In this document: positions 1-11,700 of the stretch, one piece after another | Numbering within the stretch: position 1 is the first letter of the stretch | How the letters are laid out: each line of letters starts with the position of its first letter | Source of the DNA: Zygaena filipendulae | Lineage: Eukaryota > Arthropoda > Insecta > Lepidoptera > Zygaenidae | Reading direction: 5' to 3' | DNA length: 64,000 nucleotides | NCBI GenBank assembly: GCA_907165275.2 | Contig: OU015653.1 | Span: 13,422,001-13,486,000, forward strand | The notes under the pieces: generated by a model | The model's database searches: none | Told to the model about the DNA's origin: nothing | The model's input: the letters and a program-made list of their open reading frames with translations, nothing else | Translations under genes and position numbers: made by a program

Positions 1-146
1 CCTTTTTTATCTCACACACAATTTTGTAAAAAATGGGTCACGTAGTATGGGTAGGTTCCTTAATAAGTCAAGTAGTATGTGTACGTTAAGTAACGGGTCA
101 CGTTTTATCGGTGCGTTCCCTAACGGCCGGTGCGCTGCCGCGGCAG

Positions 147-276
147 ACGAGGCGCCGGCGAGCTGATGTCGTGGTGCGAGGCGCAGCGCGTGCCCGTGCT
201 GGTGTTCTCGGCGGGGCTCGGCGAGTGCGTGGTGGCCGCGCTCGGCGCCGCCAACTACCTGCTGCCCAACGTCAAG
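147..276 (+). CDS. NT5C3: Cytosolic 5'-nucleotidase III, internal exon (partial gene)
   Basis: This exon encodes residues including PVLVFSAGLG, which matches the strand and serine of HAD motif II in cytosolic 5'-nucleotidase III, followed by LLPNVK. The family dephosphorylates pyrimidine or 7-methylguanosine monophosphates in the cytosol. The left boundary follows a cag acceptor (144-146). The right boundary precedes gtagca (donor at 277) and is in phase 0, so LLPNVK joins VVSNF of the next exon exactly as in animal NT5C3 proteins. The exon is strongly GC-rich against AT-rich flanks. The catalytic aspartate motif I lies in exons upstream of the window. Whether it is the 3A or the m7G-specific 3B form cannot be decided from this part. 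Confidence 0.85.
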
Positions 277-389
277 GTAGCACAGCATCTATACCGCAGG
301 TGCCAGGTGCCAGGTGCCCGACGTGGCTGCACCGCCCGGCCCCCTAGTGGGCGCTGCGGTTTATTGTAATCATTTTGCAATTGACACAC

Positions 390-632
390 TTACCGCCGCA
401 CTCAGAGTCGACTTTAATGATTACTTAGTTAAGTATAGATTTTTAAAACAAAACTGCCGCAATCAGACAAGTTTAATAAATTAATGTTAATTGGAATTTA
501 ACTAATTAAGTTACATCTCATTAAATGCCAATTAACATTAGTTTACTGAACGTCTCTGATTGTGGCAATTTTGTTTTAAAAATCTATACTTAACTAAGTA
601 ATCATTAAAGTCGACTCTGAGTGCGACCGTTA
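390..632. mobile_element. Harbinger-like MITE with long inverted repeats
   Basis: An element of about 237 bp lies in the 5'-nucleotidase intron. Its termini are CCGCCGCACTC (from 393) and the inverted GAGTGCGACCG (to 629). Arms of about 75 bp pair almost fully, and an inner inverted repeat (taatgttaattgg / ccaattaacatta) makes the whole element a nested palindrome. It is flanked by TTA at 390-392 and 630-632, the 3-bp target duplication typical of PIF/Harbinger. There is no coding capacity. A second copy, interrupted by a SINE, lies at 30777-31232. Confidence 0.75.
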
Positions 633-770
633 GTTTCATTTTAACCAATTTATTTTATTAAACAATTTATACCCCTTTGCACGCCGGCAACGGCAGATTT
701 TTAAAATAAAACCATATTATCTATACTACCATATTCTTGCAAATAAAAATAAATTATTTTATACAACGTG

Positions 771-1062
771 TAGGTTTATATCTACAGACATTGAGCGTGC
801 CAGACACGTTGCGTGGCAGACAAAATAATATTCACCTATACCTACCTACAGTATCTTCAGTATCTATCATCAGTATCACGGCCGCGCAGACGCCGACAGA
901 CACGTAATTTCTGTACGTGACTGTGGCTACATGCCGAGCAGAGTGAATCGTGCAATCGAGCATCGGAACCGTGCAGACGTTTTTTGTAAATACACGGTGT
1001 CTGTTGGTTTCTGCCCTGGCACGAAACGTGTCTGGAACGCTCGATGTCTGTAGATATAACCG
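771..1062. mobile_element. Inverted-repeat MITE in the nucleotidase intron
   Basis: The left arm reads tatctacagacattgagcg and the right arm is its near-perfect reverse complement (cgctcgatgtctgtagata), each running about 45 bp. They flank a CpG-rich centre. The right end lies about 20 bases before the acceptor of the last nucleotidase exon. One arm of the same family recurs at 61575-61640. No target duplication is obvious. Confidence 0.55.
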
Positions 1063-1080
1063 GACTTTTGACGTTGCAAG

Positions 1081-1431
1081 GTGGTGTCGAATTTCCTGTC
1101 GATGGATGACGAAGACAAGATAATCGGCATCAAGGGCGAGGTGATACACGTGTACAACAAAAACGAGACCGCCATCAAGCACACGGCGTACTACGAGATG
1201 GTGAAGGAGCGCAGCAACGTGGTGCTGATGGGGGACAACCTCGGCGACGCGGGCATGGCCGAGGGCATGGAGCACTGCCACGTGGTGCTCAAGATCGGCT
1301 TCCTCGGCCACAACACGGCCGCCAACCTGCCCCAGTACCTCGACAAGTTCGACGTCGTGCTCGTCGACGAGCCCACCATGGACGTCGCCAACGCCATACT
1401 GCAGAGGATCTTCTTTATCAGCCGCCATTGA
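1081..1431 (+). CDS. NT5C3: Cytosolic 5'-nucleotidase III, terminal exon
   Basis: This last coding exon starts after the acceptor gcaag (AG at 1079-1080) with VVSNFLSMDDE and ends at tga 1429-1431. It carries the conserved tail of the family: GIKGEVIHVYNKN, then VLMGDNLGDAGMAEG, which holds the HAD motif IV Asp pair (GDxxGD) that helps bind Mg2+, then HVVLKIGFL and FDVVLVDEPTMDVANAILQ near the C-terminus. Together with the previous exon it gives 159 codons in one frame. The gene is convergent with the flippase gene on the other strand. The antisense reading frame over this exon is a composition shadow. Confidence 0.9.
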   Translation: MVSNFLSMDDEDKIIGIKGEVIHVYNKNETAIKHTAYYEMVKERSNVVLMGDNLGDAGMAEGMEHCHVVLKIGFLGHNTAANLPQYLDKFDVVLVDEPTMDVANAILQRIFFISRH

Positions 1432-1434
1432 TGT

Positions 1435-1440
1435 AATAAA
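1435..1440 (+). promoter_or_regulatory. Candidate polyadenylation signal of the 5'-nucleotidase gene
   Basis: An AATAAA hexamer lies 3 bases after the stop codon. If used, the 3' UTR would be only some 20-30 bases. Other A/T-rich hexamers occur downstream, so the real cleavage site is uncertain. Confidence 0.35.
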
Positions 1441-4400
1441 CACCCAGTAGGTAAGGTACGGTCGGCGAAATCGGTGTAAAAACACGTCCTCGCAAAAGGA
1501 AAAGCATGAAATCTTTGGAGAATCTGCAGTTGTTTTTGTTCTTTAAATACGTCGTTGGCTTATGTACGAATTTGTGTTTATTCAATGATGGGACAATTTG
1601 TTTCAATGACACTTTAACATACTTTGGATCTGGGTGAAACGTAGATGTTTTTTTACATCAATTTCAGTGACTAATAATGTTGATGAGATAGTTTTGTTTT
1701 TGTATAGTATATTATACCAATAATTTGGGATCGTTATTTGATAACGTTGTCAATGTTGAAGTTTCCATAGATTGTTTTCAATGGTTAGTACAATTTGCTT
1801 TAATGATTGTTTATTTATTATTCGATAGGTCTGTTATTTTTGTACGTAGTAGCCGAGTTACACGCCTGATGGAGTCTTATTGAAGCGAAGCTTCTTGACG
1901 CATATTTGGGATGAGATCAGATGGGATCCAACCCGCCGACGGAAGTAGCAACGCTCCTTGGCTCCTCTACTTTGTATACAAAGCTTTAGAAGCGTCGCTT
2001 CTGCTTGGCGTACCAGTCGTACCACGACACGATGTTTTTTTGTCGTTTAACGGTGGTATTAATTAGTAATTGGTGCTGCTAATGACTAGTTGATTAGTTT
2101 AATTTGACGGAGACCTTTGTTAATCGTACAAATTGTCATTCTACAATCGTTAACGCATAGAAAATTAAGTGACCGAAAAACTACAGTTTTGATTCGCTGA
2201 CCGAGTGACATGATGATTCGTTGTCTATTTTTTTTAGTTTTCTATGAGATTGTAGAATGTTAATTTGCCTAAGGTGGTTTCAAGTGGGCCTGAACGGCAA
2301 AAGCCTTAACTACAAAGAATTTCAAAATCTGAGTATACGGCCCGAAGACTCCTTTGAACATTTTTCACTATTCCTCGTACTTTTGAGTTTGACCATCCAC
2401 ACCCACTTGAAAAATTCATCCTGTATATAATACGTTTCACGAATTCATCAATTGTGGTGAATCCGATTGGAGAAATATTTCCTTTATTTATAATTATTTT
2501 ATTTTCAGAACGTCATTATTATTGCATAATTAAAACTTATGAATTTTAGCTTTACTAATAAATGACTAAATTAAATTTTTTGATGTCGATTCTGCGTGGG
2601 ATTCGATAAACAGGGAAATAAACCCACGCTCAAATAATGAGGGGTTTTTATTTTATTTAAAACAGTATTCTATTTTTATTACTGTTTTACAATTTAATTG
2701 TGGTTAAATATTTTAAGTCTGTTGCACTAACACCACTTCGAAATTGAATTAAATATACAAAAATGTTTACAATGTTTTTCATATATTTTCTACTATTTTA
2801 TTTATTGTATTCTAAAACAATTTTAAATATATTTAATATGAATAAATTTCGTATTAAGTACATATTTACATGAACTTTTTGCATTATCAAAATTACAACA
2901 GTAATATTACTGGGAATGTTGAATTATTTTTAGTGCAACAAGCTCTATAATAGGTATAGGTAAGAGATGAGAGATGTTGGTGACAATTAATGGATTTCTA
3001 GGAATTTATTTTGCTAAGTAATCGAATAACTTTTTGCTCAACTCGTGACACACAAATTTATTTTTACTATGACTGGCTATTATTGTGAAGATTATAACTG
3101 TATTGCGACGATTAAGAATTATTGAGACGATTGTTGACATGTTTGTAAAAAGATTCAGAAATGAACTACTGAAGGAGAACTAGGTGTTATAATTTTCAGT
3201 CGATATACAACGGTTTTTTCCTTTTATTTTTCAAATGTAGTCCTTAATATTAATATACTTTGATTGTTTTAAAGCGTTCCACACTTCTTTACGTCTTATC
3301 GAAGTAATTTTTCATAGCAACACCAGTTTATTTTTGTTGATCATAATAAGTACATAGTTTAGAAAACTGAGTTATTTTGTGTTACCATTAAAAAAAAACT
3401 TTTTTGTTTATTTTCGTTGTTACCATAACATACTTTTATCTCACAGTTATTGTTGAGATTTTTTGTGTGAATGTGACATGCCATTGCTTGTAGTACAAAT
3501 TTTAAAGCAAAACTTTGTATTTTTGAACACTTTGTAGCTGTTATGTTTAAAGACAAAAATGTATCTAATTCGATATTTCTAGTTAGCATAATTTCGCTAA
3601 GCGGGTGATCGTTTATATACCTTTATTTATGATCGTTTTTAATCTTTATTATATGAAATATTTGAGAGCAATTCTGTCTTAGTTTACCTAAATTCTCTGC
3701 AAATAAGCACTGCATTAAAAATGTTAAATCATTCCCATTGGAAAGTTATACCTACAACGAAACTTTTGTATTATATGCAAATGTGCTTACGCATTCGTAA
3801 AAAATACGAAAACTTCTGAGTAAATATAACAACAAGATATTCTGAAAAGAGTAAAATATAATAATAACAAAACAACTTCACATAATGAAAATTAAACATA
3901 GTTTTTATTCAATAAAAAACAACATTAACATTATGTATTTTCTAGTCATTGTAATTGCTCTGATGGTAGGTATTTCTTAACATAATTACATATGTTATTA
4001 TGCCGCCAATACACATGTATATATTCAGATTATCGTATCGATGGTCCCTAACGTAGAATCCCATTCTGAAAAATAAATCAAGATATTTTGAACTCTATTT
4101 CATTGTCAGAAAGGAAAAATTTGATGAACTTGACTTTTTCAGATATGGGATTGTGTGTACATAGGGAGTTAGAAATCATCGATAATATGACGTGTCATAA
4201 GAATTCAGAATAATTGACTATAATATTAATCCGTGTTTTCCAATTTGAATACAATATAGTCCAGTAATTTTGATAAAGTCATGAATATACACCTACTTAA
4301 AACAAACAAAAAACGATTGATTTTATTTAATGGCAAGGAGTCAAATCTCTGCTTAAGGATATCAATTAGTTCTACCTAGTTCCACCGTTAAGTTGGATCA

Positions 4401-4609
4401 CTATGAACAATTTCGGAAGAAATAGCTTCGACACTTTTGGAAAGAACATCAGAGATTTTCAATAAAGTCCAAACACTTTTCAAAAGACTAGTATTCTATC
4501 AACAGACATATTTTTAACAAATGCGTTGCATATTGAAATATATTTTATTAGATAAAAAAAAAACTGATTTTTAATGTTTTCAAATAAGGTAATCCTTAAT
4601 AATAAAAAT
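1441..4609. other. Intergenic AT-rich region without recognised genes
   Basis: No exon, RNA gene or intact element is visible. The only structures are a weak foldback around 1885-2015 (gaagcgaagcttc and its inverse) and a 2278-2412 segment whose ends (tttcaagtggg / cccacttgaaa) are inverted repeats, probably a decayed MITE. The short open frames here have no family resemblance. Confidence 0.5.
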
Positions 4610-4783
4610 AAATGCGAAAGTGAGTTTGTTACGCTTTCACGCCTTAACGGCTCAATCGATCATCATGAAATTTTGCATAGGTACATTTTGTCAGCGGTAC
4701 AGGAAAGGACATAGGTATATTTTTTCGGAATTCCCGCGGGAACTCCGAAATTAGCGCTGGTGAAACCGCGGGCAATAGCTAGT
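4610..4783 (-). mobile_element. RTE-like tail/SINE copy
   Basis: This is a copy of the dispersed roughly 200-bp family whose sense strand begins ctagctgt-cccgcggtttcaccc, continues gaattccgggataaaa and a gatgatcggttgagccgtta-type motif, and ends tttgcattataatattagtaggat-like. It reads on the minus strand with the 3' end at 4610. The family resembles 3' ends of RTE-type LINEs in Lepidoptera. That assignment comes from memory of the repeat type. Confidence 0.6.
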
Positions 4784-7700
4784 AAGTACTTAAAGACATA
4801 CAAATATTTGTCTAAAACTATAATGTCTGATCTAGCAAAGTGTCTCACAATGGTAGCCGGCCAGATTTCTTTGGAGCAAGCGCAGCAATGGGAGAAATGT
4901 GTTCATTAAGATTTATTTAATTACGATTGGAGCAAATTATTTTGTAATCGTAAGGGGTTCTGATTACTGTCTGTAATCGTTATTAATTCATCAGTACCTA
5001 CGTACATTAGACACTTGATTAGATACAAGTCAACTGATAAAAACGGGATTTCACTGCAACATACTAAACAACTAGGTTTCTGGAAGGAAAACAGAAGTTC
5101 TGCATCAGCGATTAGTTTGGAATTATAAGTTTAGTTTCATTGCTTGCCCCTTCTTTATCGTACACTACGTTCGTCAAGGCGTTTGTTTGTTTGTTTACTT
5201 TATTGATCATAAACAAAGTTTTTACAAATTGCTAAGATTAAAATAAGCAGGTAATTTATGATCAAAGGCGGACTTATCCCGTGATGGGATTTCTTCCAGT
5301 CAACCTTACGTCTTTAATAACCCTCACAATATCATCCCTATAAGGTCTACAGATACTGCCATAAAACGGCAAGATTTCTATACAAAGGCAGTAAGTAGTA
5401 AAACCAATAAATATAATGACTGGAAAATACAAGTTTTCATTTTCAAACACATCCATCGTTACATAACTATTTTAATACTTATTAGTTTTCAACGAAACAA
5501 ATTATTAAAAGCTCTAAAATAAAAACAACAGTCTTAAAACATACATAGTTATTTACAAGAACGTTCATTCTCTATTAATACTAATATCTCATAAGTCATA
5601 ACATTCTTTCACAGATATTATTATAAACATACATAATTTTATAAAAAATATCCTATAAGTTTTTTTTTAATCTTTATACAAGTAACAAACTTCGCTCATG
5701 TAGAAATATAATCATTATGTATAATATATATTTTTTATGTATTTACAACTTTAAGGTTATTTCTTTTGAAGAAATTCTCTAATACTATAAAATAGACCCA
5801 TCTTTAAGAATCATAGCAAAGGTCCTTGTACATGTGGCATTAAAAAGAAACTAATTTTTATAACGGATTACTTATTAATACCTAGGTATTTATTTAATTA
5901 ACTTCGTAGCCGACCTGAAAAATAGTTATGTACTTAAACCTTTAGAGACAAAATCAGAAATAGTTGATAAAAATCGCTTCAAATGAATTGAAATATTCGA
6001 GTTAGTAGTATATAATACGTAGCCATTTATCCGGACCAATAATAGAGTCCGGTCAGAGTTAACTAGAGTTATAAAATTTAGTTTCGTTTAAAATGTGAAC
6101 AAGGACCCTCTGATCCCCGGTTTCTAGAATACTGACCAAGATCATATTAAGTACTTTAGTTAAATAACTTGAAACTGTGCCTAATTTTCAGACATAATCT
6201 CGACATATTTTTCGACAAGTTGAAATGACACGATTGAAAATCAACCTTCTAGAAACCAAAGGGTTAGTTGTTGCAGGAAATACACATTGTTTGAATGACA
6301 GAGGCACTTCAGTTCCGTATTTACTATCTCTATAGAACAGCCGTGATACTCTCGCTAGACCGCTATATGCCTCGGTAGGCATACTAAAATGTTTCGATAA
6401 AATCTAAGACTCTACTTGTCGCTAGTGAAGAAAAATATTTCGTGAAGAACTTTTTAGGAAGGGAAAATGGAGATAGTATGGCCACGGGTCAAGTTCGGCT
6501 ACCTCTTGTATGTATCGCGGTGACTACTTATAGTAATAGGTGACTCAGCATACTATATCTACTTTTAATTCAACTGCTTGTGCATAATCAACTGCTAAGG
6601 ATTGGGATCTCTTGCGAAATACAATAATGAAGGTTCCTAGAGTGAGAAGAGTTGAGGACTCACGAGCTCGAGCAAGATGAAAGAAGACTGATAACACCTT
6701 TAGACCGAAAAACTTTTCCGCAAGCGTAAATTCTGACGGAAATACCAAAATTTATTGTATTTATAATTGACAAGAGAGAATATTACATGACTGCTATTAA
6801 GGGCGTGAAAATGTTTATAAATTCTTTTTTTGTAACTCTGCTAATTCCAATATAAATCTTGAGTAGGTACCTATAGATACCTACTTAAATCATTAGCAAA
6901 GTTGCCATATACCTATAATAACAAAGATCATATTAGCGAGGAAAATGAAACGCTTGGATTTCGTCTAAGGGTCTAGTTAGCATTAGATGGTTCTTTACTT
7001 CAGTGATTCAGGAGAGCAGCGGTGCGAGACGAGTTGCGGGGGGGGGGGGGGGGGTTGTGAAGCAAACCAATGATGATGAATGAAGAAAATGAAGGATGCC
7101 ATAATATAAGAGAGGTAACTTGATTTGACACGTGGCGGGATTTACCCCCAATTCACCATGTTTAAATGCAAATCTAAATCTAAAATAGTAATTTAGGGCA
7201 AGTAGGTTTTATTCTATTAAGTTATTGTCACAGTTTAATTAATTCGCTTCATTCAAGTCTTTATGATTCATATACTACTACGGTAATCTCTCTCTTAATA
7301 ATAATACGTACTTTAGTACTTTAAAAAGTAAATATTTTTAAAATTCTACTTTAAGAGATCCAATTTAAGTTTCGATTTCAAATGAACGTGAAATATTTGA
7401 TGATAGCAATGGAATGTAATAGTATATGGTGTGTATTTCCTGCGATGAGATTTCATAGGGTGAGCACCAAATATAGGGTGCAGTCTTAGGCAAGGCAGCG
7501 GTTTCAATTGGATTTCATAAATTACATTCATAATCCTACTTTCCTCCTAAAGAATTACGTAAGCTACAAATTGCAAAAACATTCGGCGGAACAGAGCCGT
7601 TTTTTCTATTCACTACATTACTTTTTCACTACTCGCAATTCTCGATGGAAGTGTCTTATCCTACTTCTGATGTCGGAAAACTAAGACTTTTACTAAATGA

Positions 7701-8670
7701 AAACAGTTATACACTAAAGTAAACTAACACCAGTGTAGTCTCTATGATATATCGATTCAATAATGAAATTTTCAAAAATATTTAGTTAATTATTTGAGTC
7801 GAAAAAAAAATGCTTTTATACCGTTGTGTGATAAAGGAACATTAAAATGTAAATAACGGTTATACTAGTCGAAATTTAGTACGAAGAATACTAACTTTAG
7901 GGCAGTATAAATGCAGTTAGTCTGGAGATTATGGTTTTCTATTCAATCTCTAATTCTAATTAAAGTAGGTAAGTCAAGGGCCTTTAATATCGCTGTGTAA
8001 TCGCTCATTAAAAAAAGACGTGCTTGAGATTAAAGCCGATAAAAGCCTGCCGTTTTCGGGTTTAAACCCGATAAAAGACCGTAAAAGCATTTATTGGATT
8101 TGAACCCAAGCACCGGGTTGATTGCCTATCTATAGGTGCAACGCATTTAAAGTAAGATTCGATTTCATAGATTTTAGAAGATATAACATGATATTACGCG
8201 TCGGCGTGGGTTTTATTCACAAACAAAACATGGAAAAAACTGTAGGTAATAACTGCTCTTCCACACATAATGATCTTTTTATACCTTTATCAACTTAAAA
8301 AAAGACTAGACAGTCGATAAATAATCCGCAAAATTGTTCATTGAATGGTAAGTAGATATCTATGTAAATTAAAATAAAGTGTGGTTTCATCGTCGAAAAC
8401 TTAAATTTTAAAAGCCTTTGCCGTCTCAACGTAAAGAGGCTATGAAAATCAAATAAACTGTTCGCATCTAATGAATCGGATCCACATCGCAAGGAGATAA
8501 GCAACAGTACTCTCTCCGTCTGTATAACAATCGTCGGTCGAGTCGACTTTCCGTTTGGTCCCGTTTGCCATATAAAAGCACAATTCCCTACAAGATAACG
8601 TTAACAATAGTTACAATACGATTACATACTACATAATGACAGTTCACAGCCTACGTTGTAGCGGGTCGAG
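4784..8670. other. Intergenic region without recognised genes; flippase 3' flank
   Basis: AT-rich sequence lies between the two convergent genes. It includes the 3' UTR of the flippase at its right end, whose poly(A) site I could not fix. Noted within it are a run of 17 G at 7038-7054 and a perfect 16-bp palindrome tcgggtttaaacccga at 8056-8071. No conserved coding segment was seen on either strand. Confidence 0.5.
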
Positions 8671-8730
8671 GTAGGGGCGCGGGCGGCGGCGGGGGCAGGG
8701 GCGAGGGCGGGGGCGGGGGGCGGCCCGTCA
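8671..8730. other. G-rich (plus strand) tract in the flippase 3' UTR start
   Basis: The plus strand carries repeated runs of three to six G separated by one to three bases, directly after the flippase stop codon. The mRNA strand is therefore C-rich and the template strand could form G-quadruplexes. Confidence 0.6.
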
Positions 8731-8733
8731 CCG

Positions 8734-8791
8734 TCACGTGACCGCCGTCACGTCTGAGTTGACCTTCTGGAGGCCGTCCTCGTCGGTCGAT
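8734..8791 (-). CDS. ATP10-like: Flippase exon 15: C-terminal end and stop
   Basis: Acceptor gtatacgcag, one base completing Arg, then [18 protein letters not shown] and TGA (8736-8734). It is a short exon supported by matching phase, a good acceptor and codon composition. The homology of this tail is not recognisable, so a different last exon remains possible. Confidence 0.65.
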
Positions 8792-11700
8792 CTGCGTATA
8801 CAAAAGGAGGTAAGATGATCCGTTCGCTTAGTAAGTCCTAACTAATCGATACAGACTACCTTTACTGATGCTTAACTACTAAGTAGCTCTAGTCGATGTC
8901 ATGCAGTGGTGGTAGGTACTTTTTTTATTTTTATTTATTTATTCTTTATTGCACAGTATGTACAAATGGCGAACTTAATGCCTTGCGGCATTCTCTACAG
9001 ACAAAGTCACGGTATCGTTCAGTGGTAGTCGGTATCGTGCAGTGGTAGTCGGTATCGTGCAGTAGTAGCCGGTATCGTGCAGTGATAGCCAGTATCGTGC
9101 AGTGGTAGCCAGTATCTTGCAGTGGTAGCCGGTATCGTGCAGTGGTAGTCGGTATCGTGCAGTAGTAGTGGATATCGTGCAGTGGTAGCCGGTATCGTGC
9201 AGTGGTAGTCGGTATCGCGCAGTAGTAGTGGATATCGTGCAGTAGCTAGTACATCAGCAACACAGTGTCACCACTCGCCAACATTGGGTGGGCACAGTGT
9301 GCAGTGTGTAGTGTGCAGTGTGCAGTGTAGCGGCGAGCGGCGGTACCTGTACCTGTAGACGTGCGCGGAGGCGGTGCCGGTGGTGGTGTGGTACTCGTAG
9401 TGCGCGGCGTAGGGCAGGCGGCCGCGCACGCGCCGGCGCGCCGCCACCGCGCGGCCCAGCGCGCCCGGCGCCAGCGTGTTGCGCGCCGCGCGCCACGCCA
9501 CCCTGCGCACACCGGCCAGCACCACACGGTCACCGCGCGACTGCCACGAGTCTCTCCCGCGGTGACCTCGAATCGCGGGTGCTTCTTGCATACTTGCTCA
9601 CTTTTTGATCTGTTCATCTAATTACTAGCATTCCCCCGCGATTTCACCCCGCTGTATTTTCGAAGTTCCGAAACCGCATGAAAATCTGTTCAGTAGTTTT
9701 TGAGTTTATGGCGAACAGACAGCGGAAACCTCATTTTATACTACTTAAAAGATAAAAATATCGGTATTATATTATACCGATACAAAATAATAAAGAACTT
9801 TTAATTTGATTTGGCACTCCATTGTGTGGGGCACAGTGACCTGTGACTGATACGGCTAGATATGTTGATTTATTTGTTTATTGTATATCAGGGTGATTGT
9901 CTATGATAGATGTTGTGGTCGGCACGGGACGCGGCTGGCGAGCCGATTCGTTTGTTATGGATTAATTGATAGTATACCGACGCCCGTGACCGACATGAAT
10001 CGACTGCCGCGACCGGGCCGTAGGAAAGCGGCTCGATCGCGTAAATCGCTGTCGAAAGCAGTGTTCGGTTTCACGCAGTGGACCGAACATGCTCCCGACC
10101 ACGAGATGAGAGATGAAATAAGATTAAATGATTACAATTAAAATGATACTCAGAAATGATAATGATTATAGCAATTGACATAAAAGCACAAAAAACATAC
10201 AAAAATTCGTAATGATCACGTAAAGTCTCTATAGTTTTGATTCATCAATGACCTTAAAATTACACCTTTTTGGTGACTCATCTAAGCTGTTTAAATGTTT
10301 ATTTATTGCTTTATGTTGCCTTGCTACCATTTCTTCCGTTCTTTTTAATAAATTATATTCCCCTTCGACTACTGATGTTTGATTTCTCCATAATGATTCT
10401 AGGTATCTCTGATTGTTCTTTAATAATTCTATATCCTTTTTATACTGTTCTGCGAAACGATCGTCTAATACGCCGAACAACGTATTCGCAATGTACCCTA
10501 CTCCATTGATAATGCCCCGTCGCTGTCTCGAGATCCCGTTACCTTCCTGATTCAGCAAAAGTTGATTATAGTATTGTAGCTCAGTCTGTTCGTGACGTAA
10601 TTGTAGTAAAATTATCTGGCATCGTGTTTGTTCCTGGAATTTATCACATGTTCTTTCTAAGTACTGCGTGAATTTGTTAACAGCTGTTGCACCTTCCCAG
10701 TATGGAGACATATTATAGTATATACAATCATAGTCCAGTCGTCACGAATAAGTTGTAAGTTGGCTATAGAATCGAAGTATAAGAATTGGTCTTCATTAAA
10801 TTTTGTTACGTTAAACAATGCACTCGCCGGTGATACAATCGTCAGGAATAAAATAAGTGATATAGCCATTGAAATAAATTGATAACTTTTTGCTAACTTG
10901 CCATTATTATTCGCCTGGTTTCGAACTCTATCTTTACCTTCATCACTCTTTTGTTCATCTGATACTGTTGAGGAGTTCGATTGAAGTGGCAATAACGATA
11001 TTTTGGAGACCGGTCTTTTCATAATGCCATTTTTTGTCTTCAAGGTTACTACTCTCACAAGGCCATCGTTTCCTGGATGTACCTCCATCACTCTTCCCAT
11101 CGCCCACTTTCCTGGCGGTAAATTGTCATCTTTTATTATAACAAGATCTCCTAATTTGATGTTTTCGTGTTTTTTCCACCACTTACTTCGAGCCGAAAGT
11201 TGACTTAAATATTCTTCGCTGATAATTCTGTTAGCTTTGATAAAATTTGTTCCATTATCGCTATAAATGTGATGAGGAGCACCTCTCCTGGCAGCCATCC
11301 TCCGAAGGGCTGCTAAAAATGCTTCACTACTCAAATCGGACACCAGTTCCAGATGTACGGCCTTGGTGACCATACAGATAAAAACCGCTATATATCCTTT
11401 CGTGGTTTTTATTCCTCGTCCTTTATTTGCTTTGATATCTACAAATCCTGTGTAATCCACTCCGGTATGATAGAAAGGTGGAGCTGGATTAATTCGAGCT
11501 TCTGGTAGATCTCCCATGAGTTGATATTTAAGTTCTGGATTGTTTTTTCTGCAGATAATACACTCCCTTAATCGTTTTTTGGTTGCTCTATTCCCTCCAA
11601 TAATCCAATATTTTTGCCTTAAGTTTGATAACGTGAGCCGATGTGCCTCGTCAATTAAAAGTTGCGTTAATTTATGATTATGTGGAATAATAATGGGGTG

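Noticed and set aside
832..1485. 217-codon minus-strand frame
   Set aside because: It is the antisense of the nucleotidase exon joined to the MITE inverted repeat; no homology.
9246..9617. Three overlapping frames over flippase exon 14
   Set aside because: Only the frame starting after the gtgcgcag acceptor matches the phase from exon 13; the others are GC shadows.
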